Positions 38,767-47,038 of a stretch of DNA of 64,000 bases are shown here, in pieces (the first letter of the stretch is position 1; each line of letters begins with the position of its first letter). Both the position numbers and the translations under genes were made by a program. The DNA is from Micromonospora echinospora. Lineage in GTDB: Bacteria > Actinomycetota > Actinomycetes > Mycobacteriales > Micromonosporaceae. A model generated the notes under the pieces. The model saw nothing but the letters and a program-made list of their open reading frames with translations, was not told where the DNA came from and ran no database searches. The stretch spans positions 1,364,001 to 1,428,000 of the forward strand of contig NZ_LT607413.1 in the NCBI RefSeq assembly GCF_900091495.1. The letters run 5' to 3'.

Positions 38767-40479
38767 GTGACCCAGGCGTCGACAGCGCAGAGCGCGAGCG
38801 AAGGCCAGCCGGAGAGCGGACCGCCCGAGCGGATCGACGACTCCACCGGACGGCCCGGGACCACCCCGCCCGGCGACGCCGGGGGTGGTCGGCTGCCGGA
38901 CTTCGTCCGTCGCCGGCTGGCCACGGTCGACGACCGGCTGGACGGGCGTTCCTGGCTCGCCACGGCCGTGGTGGTGGCGATCGCCGCGATCCTGCGACTG
39001 GTCGGGCTCGGCGACATCAAGGGCAAGATCTTCGACGAGATCTACTACGCCCGGGACGGCTGGGGCCTGATCGAGCACGGCGTCGAGTGGAACTTCAAGG
39101 ACAACGCCCCGTCGTACGTGGTCCACCCGCCGCTGGGCAAGTGGCTGATCGGGCTCGGCGAGTGGGCCTTCGGCTACCAGGACACCGAGCACAACATCTC
39201 GGTGCCGGGCCATCTGTTGACCACGACCCCGGAGTTCGGCTGGCGGATCTCCGCCGCCGTCATCGGCACGCTCTCCGTACTGCTGCTGGTGCGGATCGGC
39301 CGCCGGATGTTCCGGTCCACCGCGCTCGGCTGCGCCGCCGGCCTGCTGCTCGCCCTGGACGGCTTCCACCTGGTGCTCTCCCGCACCGCCCTGCTCGACA
39401 TCTTCCTGCTCTTCTTCGTCCTCGCCGCGTTCGGGGCGCTGGTGCTGGACCGGGACGCGCGACGGCGGCGGTGGGCCACCGCGCTCGACGCCGGCCTCGA
39501 CCCGTCCCGCCCCGGCCGCGCCGGTCGGCCACCGTTCACCGTCCCCTGGTGGCGGCTGGCCGCCGGGGTGCTGATGGGTTGCGCGGTCGGGGTCAAGTGG
39601 AGCGCCCTCTACTTCGTGCCCGTCTTCGCGCTGCTGGTGGTCCTCTGGGAGGTCGGGGTCCGCCGGTCGGCGGGGGTGCGTCGCCCGTGGCGGGACGCCC
39701 TCCTCGACGAGTTGCCCTGGCTGGTGCTCGCCGGGGTGGCGATGGTCCTCGCCTACCTCGCCACCTGGACGGGCTGGTTCCTCTCCGACGACGGCTACTA
39801 CCGCCTCGCCGAGCGTTACCCGAACACCCCCGGGCTGAGCGACACCCCGGTCCTCGGCGCGTTGCAGAACCTGTACACGTACCACCGGGCGGCGCTCGAC
39901 TTCCACACCGGGCTGAGCACCCCGCACAAGTACCAGTCCTGGCCGTGGCAGTGGCTGCTGCTCGGCCGTCCGGTCGCGTTCCACTGGACGTGCGCGGGTA
40001 CGTGTGCGGGAACCACCCCCACCAGCGAGATCCTGCTGCTCGGCACCCCGTTGCTCTGGTGGTCGTTCCTGCCGGCGCTGGTCGCCGTGGTCTGGCTGGG
40101 CATCGCCCGGCGGGACTGGCGGGCCGGGGCGATCCTGCTCGCTGCGGCGGGCGGCCTGCTGCCGTGGTTCTGGTTCGCCCTCGACGGGCGGGTGATGTTC
40201 TCCTTCTACGCCGCGCCGGCCCTGCCGTTCCTGGTGTTGGCGGTGGTCTACGTGCTGGGCGCGATCATCTCGCCCGCCGAGGCGCGCGCGCCGGCTCCAC
40301 CGGGGTCACCCGCCGCCCAGGAGGCGTACGACCGTCGACTGTTCGGCGGCGTCGTCGTGGGGGCGTACGTGCTGCTCGTGGCGCTCTGCTTCGCCTACTT
40401 CCACCCGATCTTCGTGGGCACGTCGATTCCCTACGTCGACTGGTCGGCGCGGATGTGGCTGGGCGGCCGCTGGATCTGA
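38767..40479 (+). CDS. pmt: Protein O-mannosyltransferase
   Basis: About 570 residues from the GTG at 38767 (an ATG at 38719 is possible). A GT39 enzyme that transfers mannose from polyprenyl phosphate to secreted proteins. The first extracytoplasmic loop holds the acidic signature GDIKGKIFDEIYYARDGW and HPPLGKWLIGLGEW; about ten membrane helices follow, and a C-terminal HPIFVGTSIPYVDWSARMWL matches the Pmt C-terminus. Glycosylated partners are likely the Thr/Pro-rich secreted proteins nearby (inference). A long hairpin follows the stop by 20 bp. Confidence 0.93.
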   Translation: MTQASTAQSASEGQPESGPPERIDDSTGRPGTTPPGDAGGGRLPDFVRRRLATVDDRLDGRSWLATAVVVAIAAILRLVGLGDIKGKIFDEIYYARDGWGLIEHGVEWNFKDNAPSYVVHPPLGKWLIGLGEWAFGYQDTEHNISVPGHLLTTTPEFGWRISAAVIGTLSVLLLVRIGRRMFRSTALGCAAGLLLALDGFHLVLSRTALLDIFLLFFVLAAFGALVLDRDARRRRWATALDAGLDPSRPGRAGRPPFTVPWWRLAAGVLMGCAVGVKWSALYFVPVFALLVVLWEVGVRRSAGVRRPWRDALLDELPWLVLAGVAMVLAYLATWTGWFLSDDGYYRLAERYPNTPGLSDTPVLGALQNLYTYHRAALDFHTGLSTPHKYQSWPWQWLLLGRPVAFHWTCAGTCAGTTPTSEILLLGTPLLWWSFLPALVAVVWLGIARRDWRAGAILLAAAGGLLPWFWFALDGRVMFSFYAAPALPFLVLAVVYVLGAIISPAEARAPAPPGSPAAQEAYDRRLFGGVVVGAYVLLVALCFAYFHPIFVGTSIPYVDWSARMWLGGRWI

Positions 40480-40499
40480 CCCGCGCGGCTTGCCGCCGC

Positions 40500-40559
40500 G
40501 GTGGTAGCAGGGGGCCCTTGCAGGGCGAAAACCACCTGTAGGGGCCCCCTGCTACCACC
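40500..40559. terminator. Long hairpin downstream of pmt; dispersed repeat copy 3
   Basis: An 18-bp perfect outer stem (40500-40517 with 40542-40559, arm GGTGGTAGCAGGGGGCCC) continues inward for seven more pairs including two wobbles. The loop is GCGAAAACCA. It shares the GGTGGTWGCAGGGG arm with copies near cysN and tatD. Confidence 0.8.
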
Positions 40560-40581
40560 GGAGGCGGGTGGGCACGAAGAA

Positions 40582-40629
40582 GCGCGCCCCGATCGCCTGC
40601 CACGGGGGAAGCGGGCGATTGGGGCGCGC
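40582..40629. terminator. Second hairpin downstream of pmt
   Basis: GCGCGCCCCGATCGCC (40582-40597) pairs with GGCGATTGGGGCGCGC (40614-40629) with a single wobble pair; 16-nt loop. It follows the long repeat by 22 bp. It may be a second terminator or a structured leader. Confidence 0.6.
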
Positions 40630-40797
40630 AAGAGAGAGCTTAACCACCCCTGGTTCACCGACACAACGGGTGCACCCGGTCCAGATTCCCGTCCCCCGCC
40701 CCGCCGGGCAAATAGTTTACATCCGGCACATAACGGTACGTGGCCCGGCGTGGACGGAGCGGGCCCCCGACAGCCCGGCAACATAGACACACCCCTA

Positions 40798-40826
40798 TTG
40801 AATGCCGAGCAAAGTATCGATAATTT
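40798..40826 (+). promoter_or_regulatory. Candidate promoter of HNH nuclease gene
   Basis: TTGAAT (40798-40803), a 17-bp spacer and TAATTT (40821-40826) approach the SigA/HrdB consensus. The leader to the ATG at 40911 would be about 80 nt. Confidence 0.5.
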
Positions 40827-40910
40827 TCTCTATCAGTTCACGCGGTCGGGGATCCTTCGGCACCTCCGACACGTCGAATGACGGCAATACCGCGATCGGA
40901 TGGAGATGTT

Positions 40911-41564
40911 ATGAACCGCACCCTTCGTTGGGTCGGCGGCCTGCTCGCCGCCGTCACCGTCGCCTCCCTGGGCTTCCCCGCCCCCGCCCAGGCGGCCACC
41001 GTGTCGGTGCCGCTGCGCACCCTCGTCGCCGACCTTCCCGTCGCCACGGAGAACCGCACCGGCTACTCGCGGGACCTCTTCCCGCACTGGATCGACACCG
41101 ACGGCGACGGCTGCAACACCCGGTACGAAGTGCTGATCGCCGAGGCCACCACCCGGCCGTCGGTCGGCTCGGGGTGCCAGCTCTCCGGCGGCCGGTGGTA
41201 CTCCTACTACGACGCCGCGTACTGGACCAACCCCTCCGACCTGGACATCGACCACATGGTGGCGCTGGCCGAGGCGTGGGACTCCGGTGCCCGGAACTGG
41301 ACCACCTCCCGCCGCCAGTCCTTCGCCAACGACCTGGGTGACGTCCGCTCGCTGGTCGCCGTCACCGACAACGTCAACCAGTCCAAGGGCGACCAGGACC
41401 CGGCGAGCTGGATGCCGACCCAGGAGCGGTGCCGGTACGTCACCGAGTGGGCCGCGGTGAAGACCCGCTGGCGGCTGACCGTCGACACCGCCGAGAAGAA
41501 CGCCCTCACCAGCCACGCCGCCTCCTGCTCGAACATCCTGGTCACGGTGACCCACGCCTTCTGA
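40911..41564 (+). CDS. Secreted HNH-type endonuclease-like protein
   Basis: 217 residues from the ATG at 40911 (GGAGATGTT upstream). A signal peptide ends near 29 (FPAPAQAAT). The mature part contains SRDLFPHWIDTDGDGCNTRY and the nuclease motif LDIDHMVALAEAWDSGA (Asp114-His115), with the second half of the HNH/DUF1524 site in TDNVNQSKGDQDP (Asn154, Asn156, Lys159). Family members are secreted, metal-dependent nucleases common in actinomycetes, probably for nutrient release from DNA. A perfect 20-bp hairpin follows the stop. Confidence 0.9.
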   Translation: MNRTLRWVGGLLAAVTVASLGFPAPAQAATVSVPLRTLVADLPVATENRTGYSRDLFPHWIDTDGDGCNTRYEVLIAEATTRPSVGSGCQLSGGRWYSYYDAAYWTNPSDLDIDHMVALAEAWDSGARNWTTSRRQSFANDLGDVRSLVAVTDNVNQSKGDQDPASWMPTQERCRYVTEWAAVKTRWRLTVDTAEKNALTSHAASCSNILVTVTHAF

Positions 41565-41894
41565 CGCACCCGCCGCGGCCGGACGTCTTCCGGGGTGGCG
41601 AGCGCGGGGCTGAGCATCGACCAGGTGTACCGACCCGACACCTGCCGGACCGGCCAGCCGGGCGGCGACGCGTGCCCGTCGCCGCCCGGCTGGCCGGGAT
41701 CTCCCCGGCGGTCGTGCACCAGTGACGAGCGGACCCGGGTGACCGGTGCCAGGGAGGGGTGGACGCTGGTCCGCGCCGGGAGCGGCGCGACGACGAGCCG
41801 GGCGTCGATGTCCGGCCCGAGTCTCCGCCGGTACCGTGGGACCGGCTCGACGTCGACGTGGCCCGGTTGCGGTCGTACCTGGAAGGGGAGCGTG
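41565..41894. other. Intergenic region between HNH and PPTase genes
   Basis: 330 bp. It holds the 20-bp hairpin at 41650-41697. An open frame runs through it into the PPTase gene, but its composition is not protein-like and it is interrupted by the hairpin, so I do not call it coding. Confidence 0.6.
41650..41697 (+). terminator. Perfect 20-bp stem downstream of HNH gene
   Basis: The arm CCGGCCAGCCGGGCGGCGAC (41650-41669) is matched exactly by its reverse complement at 41678-41697, with an 8-nt loop. It lies 85 bp beyond the HNH stop. Confidence 0.75.
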
Positions 41895-42557
41895 ATGCGG
41901 GAGCTGCTGCCACCGCCGGTCGCCGTGGTCGTGGCCGGGCCGGCGGACTTCACCGGTGAGCTGCTCGAAGCCGAACGGGCCTGCCTCGGCGAACGCGCGG
42001 TGGAGAGCCGGCGTCGCGACTTCACCGCCGGCCGGGTGTGTGCCCGGCGGGCCATCGCCGCCCTCGGGCTCGATCCGGTTCCGGTGCCGTCGGCCCCCGA
42101 CCGGTCCCCGGCCTGGCCGGTGGACGTGGTCGGCACCATCACCCACACGAAGGGCTACTGCGCCGCCGCGGCGGCCCGCGCCGACGAGGTCCGGTCGGTC
42201 GGCATGGACGCCGAGCAGCACAAGATCCTTGACGCCGGGGTACGCCGGCTGATCCTCCGGAAGGAGGAGGTGGAGCACTGCGGACGGCTGCCGACCGGCG
42301 TCTCCTGGCCCGCACTGATCTTCAGCGCCAAGGAGACCGTCTACAAGGTCTGGCACCCGGTGGTCGGCACCTGGCTCGACTTCCAGGACGCGCTGGTCGA
42401 GATCGACCCGGACACCGGTTCCTGGGTCGCCCGGATCTCCCCGGCGAAGGTCGAGGCGGCCCGGGAGAAGGTCACCGATCCGCCCAGCGTGATCACCGGA
42501 CGGTTCACCGTGGACGCGGGCCTGGTCCGCACCGCCGCCGTGCTGCCGCACCGCTGA
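41895..42557 (+). CDS. 4'-phosphopantetheinyl transferase (EntD/Sfp type)
   Basis: 220 residues from the ATG at 41895 (GGAAGGGGAG upstream). It attaches the phosphopantetheine arm of CoA to carrier proteins of fatty acid, polyketide or nonribosomal peptide synthesis. Catalytic motifs are GMDAEQH (Asp105, Glu107, magnesium ligands) and FSAKETVYK (Glu147, Lys151), and the CoA-binding THTKGYCAAAAA region fits EntD-like enzymes. No biosynthetic gene cluster is adjacent, so it probably serves synthases elsewhere in the genome. Confidence 0.93.
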   Translation: MRELLPPPVAVVVAGPADFTGELLEAERACLGERAVESRRRDFTAGRVCARRAIAALGLDPVPVPSAPDRSPAWPVDVVGTITHTKGYCAAAAARADEVRSVGMDAEQHKILDAGVRRLILRKEEVEHCGRLPTGVSWPALIFSAKETVYKVWHPVVGTWLDFQDALVEIDPDTGSWVARISPAKVEAAREKVTDPPSVITGRFTVDAGLVRTAAVLPHR

Positions 42558-42590
42558 CCGGCGCGCCCGGCGCGAGCCGCAGGGACGCCC

Positions 42591-42607
42591 GACCCCGGGA
42601 CGGGGTC
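42591..42607 (+). terminator. Short hairpin downstream of PPTase gene
   Basis: GACCCCG (42591-42597) pairs with CGGGGTC (42601-42607) with a 3-nt loop, 34 bp beyond the PPTase stop. Confidence 0.5.
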
Positions 42608-42750
42608 CTGGACAGGCCGGGTCGGTCAGACCGGACGAATGATCCGTTCAGCCGACGACCGCCGGAGCGAGGCAGGGAAGGATGGTTCGGTGCCTCGGCG
42701 CACCCGGTCGGGAGCGCGTCGAGCCCTGACCCTCTGCATCCGGGAGCACC

Positions 42751-43884
42751 GTGAGTCACCCCCCAGGCCCGCCGCAGGAGCCCTTCCCGGGTCCGCCCCA
42801 GGATCCCTTCCAGCCGGACCCTGATCCGTACGCGTACGCCGATCCGCCGTACTACCCGGACCCCACAGCTCCGCCGCCGGTGTACCCGCCGGCGGGCTCG
42901 TCGTACCCCGGATATCCGCCGGAGCAGAGCACGCCGGTGCCCCCGCACCCGACCAGCGGGGCACCCGAGGCGGGCTACCCGCCGCCGGTCTCCGGCGCAC
43001 CCGGATACCCGCCGGTCTCGGGTGCCCCCGGCTACCCGCCGGTCTCCGGTGCCCCCGGCTACCCGCCGCCCGGCTCGGGTGGGCCCGGCTATCCATCGCC
43101 GGCCTCGGGGGCGCCCGGCTATCCGGGCCACCCGCCGGCCTCCGGTGTGCCCTACCCGCCGGGGCCGACGCCGATGGCGTCCTACCCGCCCGGCCCCGCC
43201 GGGCCGTACCCTGGCCTGCCCCTGCCACCGTCGACCTCCTCCGGCGGAAAGAGCACGGTGCTGATCGTGATCCTCGTCACTGTCGTGCTCCTCCTGCTCT
43301 GCTGTGTCGGTGGTGTGGTCCTCGCGTTGGCCGGTGACGACAGCGCCAGCCAGAACACCGGCATCGGCCGGGCGTCGTCGGGGAGTTCCTCCGGTCCGCT
43401 GGCCCGGCCGACCGAGGATCGGCCGTTCGGCGCAACCGTCCCGACCACCGCCGCGCCGCAGCCCAGCAACAGCGGGAAGAACGGCGAGACCTTCAACATG
43501 AAGGTCGGCGACACGCTGGTGATCACCGATGACGAGGGGACCGTCGAGATCACGGTCAGCCGGTTCACCACCTCGAACAAGGGTTGCCGGTCCTTCGCGC
43601 CCGACCCGGACGAGGGGATGTACCTGATCGCCGACGTGACCGTGCGGGTCACGAAGGGCACCGCCTCGGTCAACCCGTTCTACTTCGAGTGGGTGGCCCA
43701 GGACGGCAAGACCGCCAACGGGCTGGTCGGCGCGCTCTCCGGCTGCGGCACCCCGCTCTCCTCCGGCGTGAACCTGCGCACCGGCAGCAAGCGCAGCGGC
43801 ACGGTCGTCTTCGACGTGGCCGACAAGAAGGGCGTCGTCGAGTACCAGCACAACTTCGAGGCCGCCGGCTCCTGGAAGCCCTGA
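42751..43884 (+). CDS. Proline-rich membrane-anchored DUF4352 protein
   Basis: 377 residues from a GTG at 42751. The first ~160 residues are Pro/Gly/Tyr-rich with repeats of GAPGYPPVS, giving a disordered cytoplasmic arm. One membrane helix follows (VLIVILVTVVLLLLCCVGGVVLALA, about 170-194). The extracytoplasmic C-terminal domain (about 245-377) resembles DUF4352/telokin-like immunoglobulin folds, with two Cys (SNKGCRSF, ALSGCGTP) likely forming a disulfide. Many such proteins act in cell-envelope or stress contexts, but no role is established. A perfect 13-bp terminator follows. Confidence 0.8.
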   Translation: MSHPPGPPQEPFPGPPQDPFQPDPDPYAYADPPYYPDPTAPPPVYPPAGSSYPGYPPEQSTPVPPHPTSGAPEAGYPPPVSGAPGYPPVSGAPGYPPVSGAPGYPPPGSGGPGYPSPASGAPGYPGHPPASGVPYPPGPTPMASYPPGPAGPYPGLPLPPSTSSGGKSTVLIVILVTVVLLLLCCVGGVVLALAGDDSASQNTGIGRASSGSSSGPLARPTEDRPFGATVPTTAAPQPSNSGKNGETFNMKVGDTLVITDDEGTVEITVSRFTTSNKGCRSFAPDPDEGMYLIADVTVRVTKGTASVNPFYFEWVAQDGKTANGLVGALSGCGTPLSSGVNLRTGSKRSGTVVFDVADKKGVVEYQHNFEAAGSWKP

Positions 43885-43898
43885 CGGTCGTACCCCAC

Positions 43899-43929
43899 CG
43901 GGGCCGGTCCGCGCGACGGACCGGCCCCG
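43899..43929 (+). terminator. Perfect 13-bp stem downstream of DUF4352 gene
   Basis: CGGGGCCGGTCCG (43899-43911) pairs with CGGACCGGCCCCG (43917-43929), 5-nt loop, 14 bp past the stop. Confidence 0.8.
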
Positions 43930-44101
43930 CCCGCATTCCCCGGCGAGCCGGCTACGGCCAGGTGGTCACGGCGAGGCGGCGAGGAGTCGGCGCGCGTGCC
44001 GCGATCCCCTAACCACGCGCACACCTCGTCGTGCCGACTCATGCCCCCGACTGTAGGACCCGCCCCGAGCGGCGCGCCGACCGGCGAGCCGCACTAATGA
44101 C

Positions 44102-44119
44102 GCAAATAGGCTTATTTGC
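44102..44119. promoter_or_regulatory. AT-rich palindrome upstream of surface protein gene
   Basis: GCAAATAGGCTTATTTGC has 7-bp perfect arms around GGCT, 90 bp upstream of the start at 44209. Its base composition contrasts with the surroundings, suggesting a regulator binding site or promoter element. Confidence 0.45.
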
Positions 44120-44208
44120 CCGCAAACCCCTCAAAGGTCCCCAAACCGTCGGTAGCGTCGCTGCTGCGCCTCCCTCACGAGGCTTTCGACCAGGTTCCAG
44201 GAGACACG

Positions 44209-44886
44209 ATGAGAACGATGCTGAGCCGCCTGCTCGCCGGTGGAGCGATCACGGTCGGGCTGCTACTGACGGCCGGAGCGCCCGCGGCAGCCCAGACGAC
44301 GATCGACATCGACCCGGGCAACGTGCCCACCACCGCTGCCGAGGCCAGACAGATGTGCGAACCGGGCCTCGGTGGCGGCCCCTACGTGGGCCAGGACGTC
44401 TGGGTGTTCAACCTGCCGGGCGACGCGCAGATCACTGGTGTCTTCGAGTCGGTGACGGCCACCTTCGACACGCCGAGCGGACCGCTGACGGTCACCATCC
44501 CGGACGACGGTGGCACCATCGTGAACAACATGGGGACCAGCAAGGCGTGGATCGTCCTCCCGGCCGGTTACACGCTGGTGAGCGCAACCGCCGTCATCTC
44601 CGGCAGCGCCGACTTCTTCGTGCTCACCCACACCTGCGCGGCCTCGCAGCCCACGCCCACACCGACGCCCACCCCGACCGGGCAGCCGACACCGACACCC
44701 ACGGCGACCCCCACCCAGCCACCGGCCCCGACGTCCACCCCGACCGGGCAGCCGACACCCACCAAGACGCACCTGCCAGTCACCGGCGAGTCGAGCATCT
44801 CGACGCTGGTGCCGCTGCTCACCCTCGGGACGGCGTCCATCGTGACCGGTGCCGCGCTGCTCTGCCTGCGTCGCCGCCGGAGCTGA
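44209..44886 (+). CDS. Secreted LPXTG-anchored surface protein
   Basis: 225 residues from the ATG at 44209 (AGGAGA upstream). A signal peptide ends at GAPAAAQ. A beta-rich domain (about 30-145) containing two Cys is followed by a Pro/Thr linker of TPTPTP repeats (about 150-190). The C-terminus is a complete sorting signal: LPVTGESS, a hydrophobic helix and the basic tail RRRRS. Sortase would link it to peptidoglycan. The Thr/Pro linker is a plausible target of the O-mannosyltransferase at 38767-40479 (inference). No sortase gene is in the window. Confidence 0.85.
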   Translation: MRTMLSRLLAGGAITVGLLLTAGAPAAAQTTIDIDPGNVPTTAAEARQMCEPGLGGGPYVGQDVWVFNLPGDAQITGVFESVTATFDTPSGPLTVTIPDDGGTIVNNMGTSKAWIVLPAGYTLVSATAVISGSADFFVLTHTCAASQPTPTPTPTPTGQPTPTPTATPTQPPAPTSTPTGQPTPTKTHLPVTGESSISTLVPLLTLGTASIVTGAALLCLRRRRS

Positions 44887-44935
44887 CCGGTCCGGACCCT
44901 GGCGAGCCCGGCGGTGACGACGAGTCGCCGCCGGG

Positions 44936-44962
44936 CATCGGCCCGCCCAGAGCGGGCCGATG
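44936..44962. terminator. Hairpins between convergent genes
   Basis: CATCGGCCCGC (44936-44946) pairs perfectly with GCGGGCCGATG (44952-44962). A second hairpin just upstream uses GCCCGGCGG and CCGCCGGGC arms. Both lie between the convergent genes ending at 44886 and 44965. Confidence 0.75.
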
Positions 44963-44964
44963 GC

Positions 44965-45366
44965 TCAGTCCGGGGAACGTTTCGCGGTGCTCCGGCCGAT
45001 CAACGCCATGACCGCCGTGCCGGCGGCCGAACCCAGCGCCATCAGCACCGCGCCGATCGGCCAAAGACCGGGCTCGGGGCCGGTGACGGCGGTGATGACG
45101 AAAGCCAGGGTGAGCACGACCGGGATCGCTGCCAGCGCCGGCACCACCTGGTGCATCCGTCCCGCCACGAACGCCAGCGCCCCCACCACCAGGGCCAGGC
45201 CGACGACCTGCCACGCCTCGTACGGCCCGGTCTCGGCACCGGTGACCGGGTCCAGATCCTTCTCCCGGTCCCAACCGAGGAACGCCAGGTAGGCCACGGC
45301 AGCGGCGACGCCGAGCCCCACCATCCAGAGCACCGGCCGGGCCGGTCGACGCGACTTCTCGTCCAT
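44965..45366 (-). CDS. Small four-helix membrane protein
   Basis: 133 residues from the ATG at 45366. A short basic N-terminus (MDEKSRRPARP) precedes four hydrophobic segments: VLWMVGLGVAAAVAYLAFLG, WQVVGLALVVGALAFVAG, ALAAIPVVLTLAFVITAVTG and IGAVLMALGSAAGTAVMALI. It ends in a short polar tail. I do not recognise a family. It has no operon partner. Confidence 0.7.
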   Translation of the reverse strand: MDEKSRRPARPVLWMVGLGVAAAVAYLAFLGWDREKDLDPVTGAETGPYEAWQVVGLALVVGALAFVAGRMHQVVPALAAIPVVLTLAFVITAVTGPEPGLWPIGAVLMALGSAAGTAVMALIGRSTAKRSPD

Positions 45367-45684
45367 GCGATCCACCCTGCCGATCCCGAGTCGAACACGA
45401 GAAGAGTACGCATACCCGGTCACGACCGCTCCCATGCGGACGGAACCCGCCGGTGCTCGACCAGTCCAGCGCGGCGACTTCGCCACGACGGCCCACCCGA
45501 TGCGCCAGACGACGTTCTGATACATCCGGGCCGCTTCTCTGTCACCCTGCGACAAAAAGACGCCCGACGATGCGTTGGCTGTTCTTCCGACCCCGTCTGC
45601 CTCGGTAGATTCCGAAAACCCATCCGAGGCCATCCACTCGATCAGCGAGTGTCGGACCGGCCTGAGCAGAAAGAGGGCTTGGAG
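45367..45684. other. Divergent promoter region before subtilase gene
   Basis: 318 bp between a leftward membrane-protein gene and the rightward subtilase gene. It must contain both promoters; no clear -10/-35 pair, repeat or gene was identified. Confidence 0.5.
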
Positions 45685-46962
45685 ATGGATCTTCCGCGCC
45701 GGGCGTCCCTCGCTCGATCACGTCGACGTGGACTGGCCGCCCTGGCGGTCGTCACCGCCGCCACGCTGGTCGCCGCCGTCCTCGCCACCCCGGCCGCCTC
45801 GGCACCCGGATCCGTGCGGGCCCCGGGCCCCGTCGGGGAGATCCGGGGCGCCGAGGCTCCGACCGCCGTCCCCGGCACGTTCGTCGTCGTCCTGAAGGAC
45901 AGCGCGGTCGGCGGCCCGGCCGGCACCCGGCAGGCCGCCGTGTCCACCCTGGCCGCCGACGTGACCAGCCGCTTCGGCGTCCAACCGGACCGGGTGTGGG
46001 GCGACGCCCTGAACGGCTTCTCCGTCCGTACCTCGGAAGCCGTCGCCCGCCGCATCGCCGCCCACCCCGCCGTCGCCTACGTCGAAGCCGACCAGACCGT
46101 CCAACTCGCCACCACCCAACTCAACGCGCCATGGAACCTGGACCGCCTCGACGCGACAGCCGGCCTCGACGTCACCTACAGCTACCAGAGCCAGGGCAGC
46201 GGAATCCCGGTGTACGTCATCGACTCCGGGATTCATATCAGCCACCAGGAATTCGGCGGCCAGGCCTACTACGGCTACGACGCAATCGACGGGACGTTGC
46301 CCGCCGAGGACTGCTCCGGTCACGGCACGCACGTGGCCGCGAACATCGGCGGGACGACGTACGGCGTGGCCAAGAACGTCGCGCTGGTCGCGGTCAAGGT
46401 GGTCGGGGACTGCACCGGAATCCCCAGCACCCTGGCGATGGTGATCAACGGCATCAACTGGGTGGCCGCCGACCACCAGCCCTGGGATCCGCCCGCCGTC
46501 GCGAACATCGCCCTGCTGACCGGTGTGAGCAGTGCGGTGAACACGGCGGTGGCGAACCTGGTCGTCGACGGCGTGACCGTGACGGTGGCGGCGGGCAACT
46601 CGAACGCCAACGCCTGCAACTTCCCGCCGGCCTCCGTGCCGACCGCCCTGACCGTCGGCGCGACCCAGTCGAACGACGCCCGGGCCAGCTTCTCCAACTT
46701 CGGTACCTGTCTGGACCTCTTCGCCCCGGGCGTGAACATCGTGTCGGCGGTGCACCTGTCGAACACCGCCACGACGCCGCTGAGCGGCACGTCGCAGGCC
46801 TCGGCCCACGTCGCCGGCATGGCCGCCCGGGTGCTCAGCAACAACCCGACGTGGACCCCCGCCCAGGTGGCCGGTTACCTGACCAGCGTCGCCAACCCCG
46901 CCGTGATAAACCCCGGCACCGGCTCACCCAACCGTCTCCTCTACATGTCACCGCTGCTCTGA
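45685..46962 (+). CDS. Secreted S8-family serine protease (subtilase), copy 1
   Basis: 425 residues from the ATG at 45685. A Sec-type signal (hydrophobic 17-37, APAASA-like cleavage area) precedes an I9-type propeptide (about 62-140, TFVVVLKDSAVGGPAGTR to VAYVEADQTV). The catalytic triad is Asp180 (VYVIDSG), His213 (SGHGTHVA) and Ser370 (LSGTSQAS), with oxyanion Asn305 (AAGNSN). The Ser motif is GTSQASAH instead of the usual GTSMASPH. It is a tandem paralogue of the next gene; identical DNA stretches in the propeptide region suggest recent duplication or gene conversion. Confidence 0.93.
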   Translation: MDLPRRASLARSRRRGLAALAVVTAATLVAAVLATPAASAPGSVRAPGPVGEIRGAEAPTAVPGTFVVVLKDSAVGGPAGTRQAAVSTLAADVTSRFGVQPDRVWGDALNGFSVRTSEAVARRIAAHPAVAYVEADQTVQLATTQLNAPWNLDRLDATAGLDVTYSYQSQGSGIPVYVIDSGIHISHQEFGGQAYYGYDAIDGTLPAEDCSGHGTHVAANIGGTTYGVAKNVALVAVKVVGDCTGIPSTLAMVINGINWVAADHQPWDPPAVANIALLTGVSSAVNTAVANLVVDGVTVTVAAGNSNANACNFPPASVPTALTVGATQSNDARASFSNFGTCLDLFAPGVNIVSAVHLSNTATTPLSGTSQASAHVAGMAARVLSNNPTWTPAQVAGYLTSVANPAVINPGTGSPNRLLYMSPLL

Positions 46963-47038
46963 ACCGACCGACCCGACGAGAAGCCCCAGGTCGCCCACCG
47001 GACGGCGGTGGGCGACCCGAGCAGAAGGAGACGTGGAG

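Larger units (their letters stand above)
40480..40910. other. Intergenic region upstream of HNH gene
   Basis: 431 bp. It contains dispersed repeat copy 3, a second strong hairpin (40582-40629), an AT-rich stretch unusual for this genome (about 40700-40835) and a good promoter candidate at 40798-40826. No gene seen. Confidence 0.7.
43885..44208. other. Intergenic region upstream of LPXTG protein gene
   Basis: 324 bp containing the terminator at 43899-43929 and the AT-rich palindrome at 44102-44119. No gene recognised. Confidence 0.6.

Noticed and set aside
40582..40800. c-di-AMP (ydaO) or other riboswitch before the secreted nuclease
   Set aside because: Hairpins are present, but I could not identify the conserved riboswitch core motifs.
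41595..41894. N-terminal extension of the phosphopantetheinyl transferase
   Set aside because: The added 100 codons are not protein-like and cross a perfect 20-bp hairpin; the ATG at 41895 has a strong ribosome binding site.
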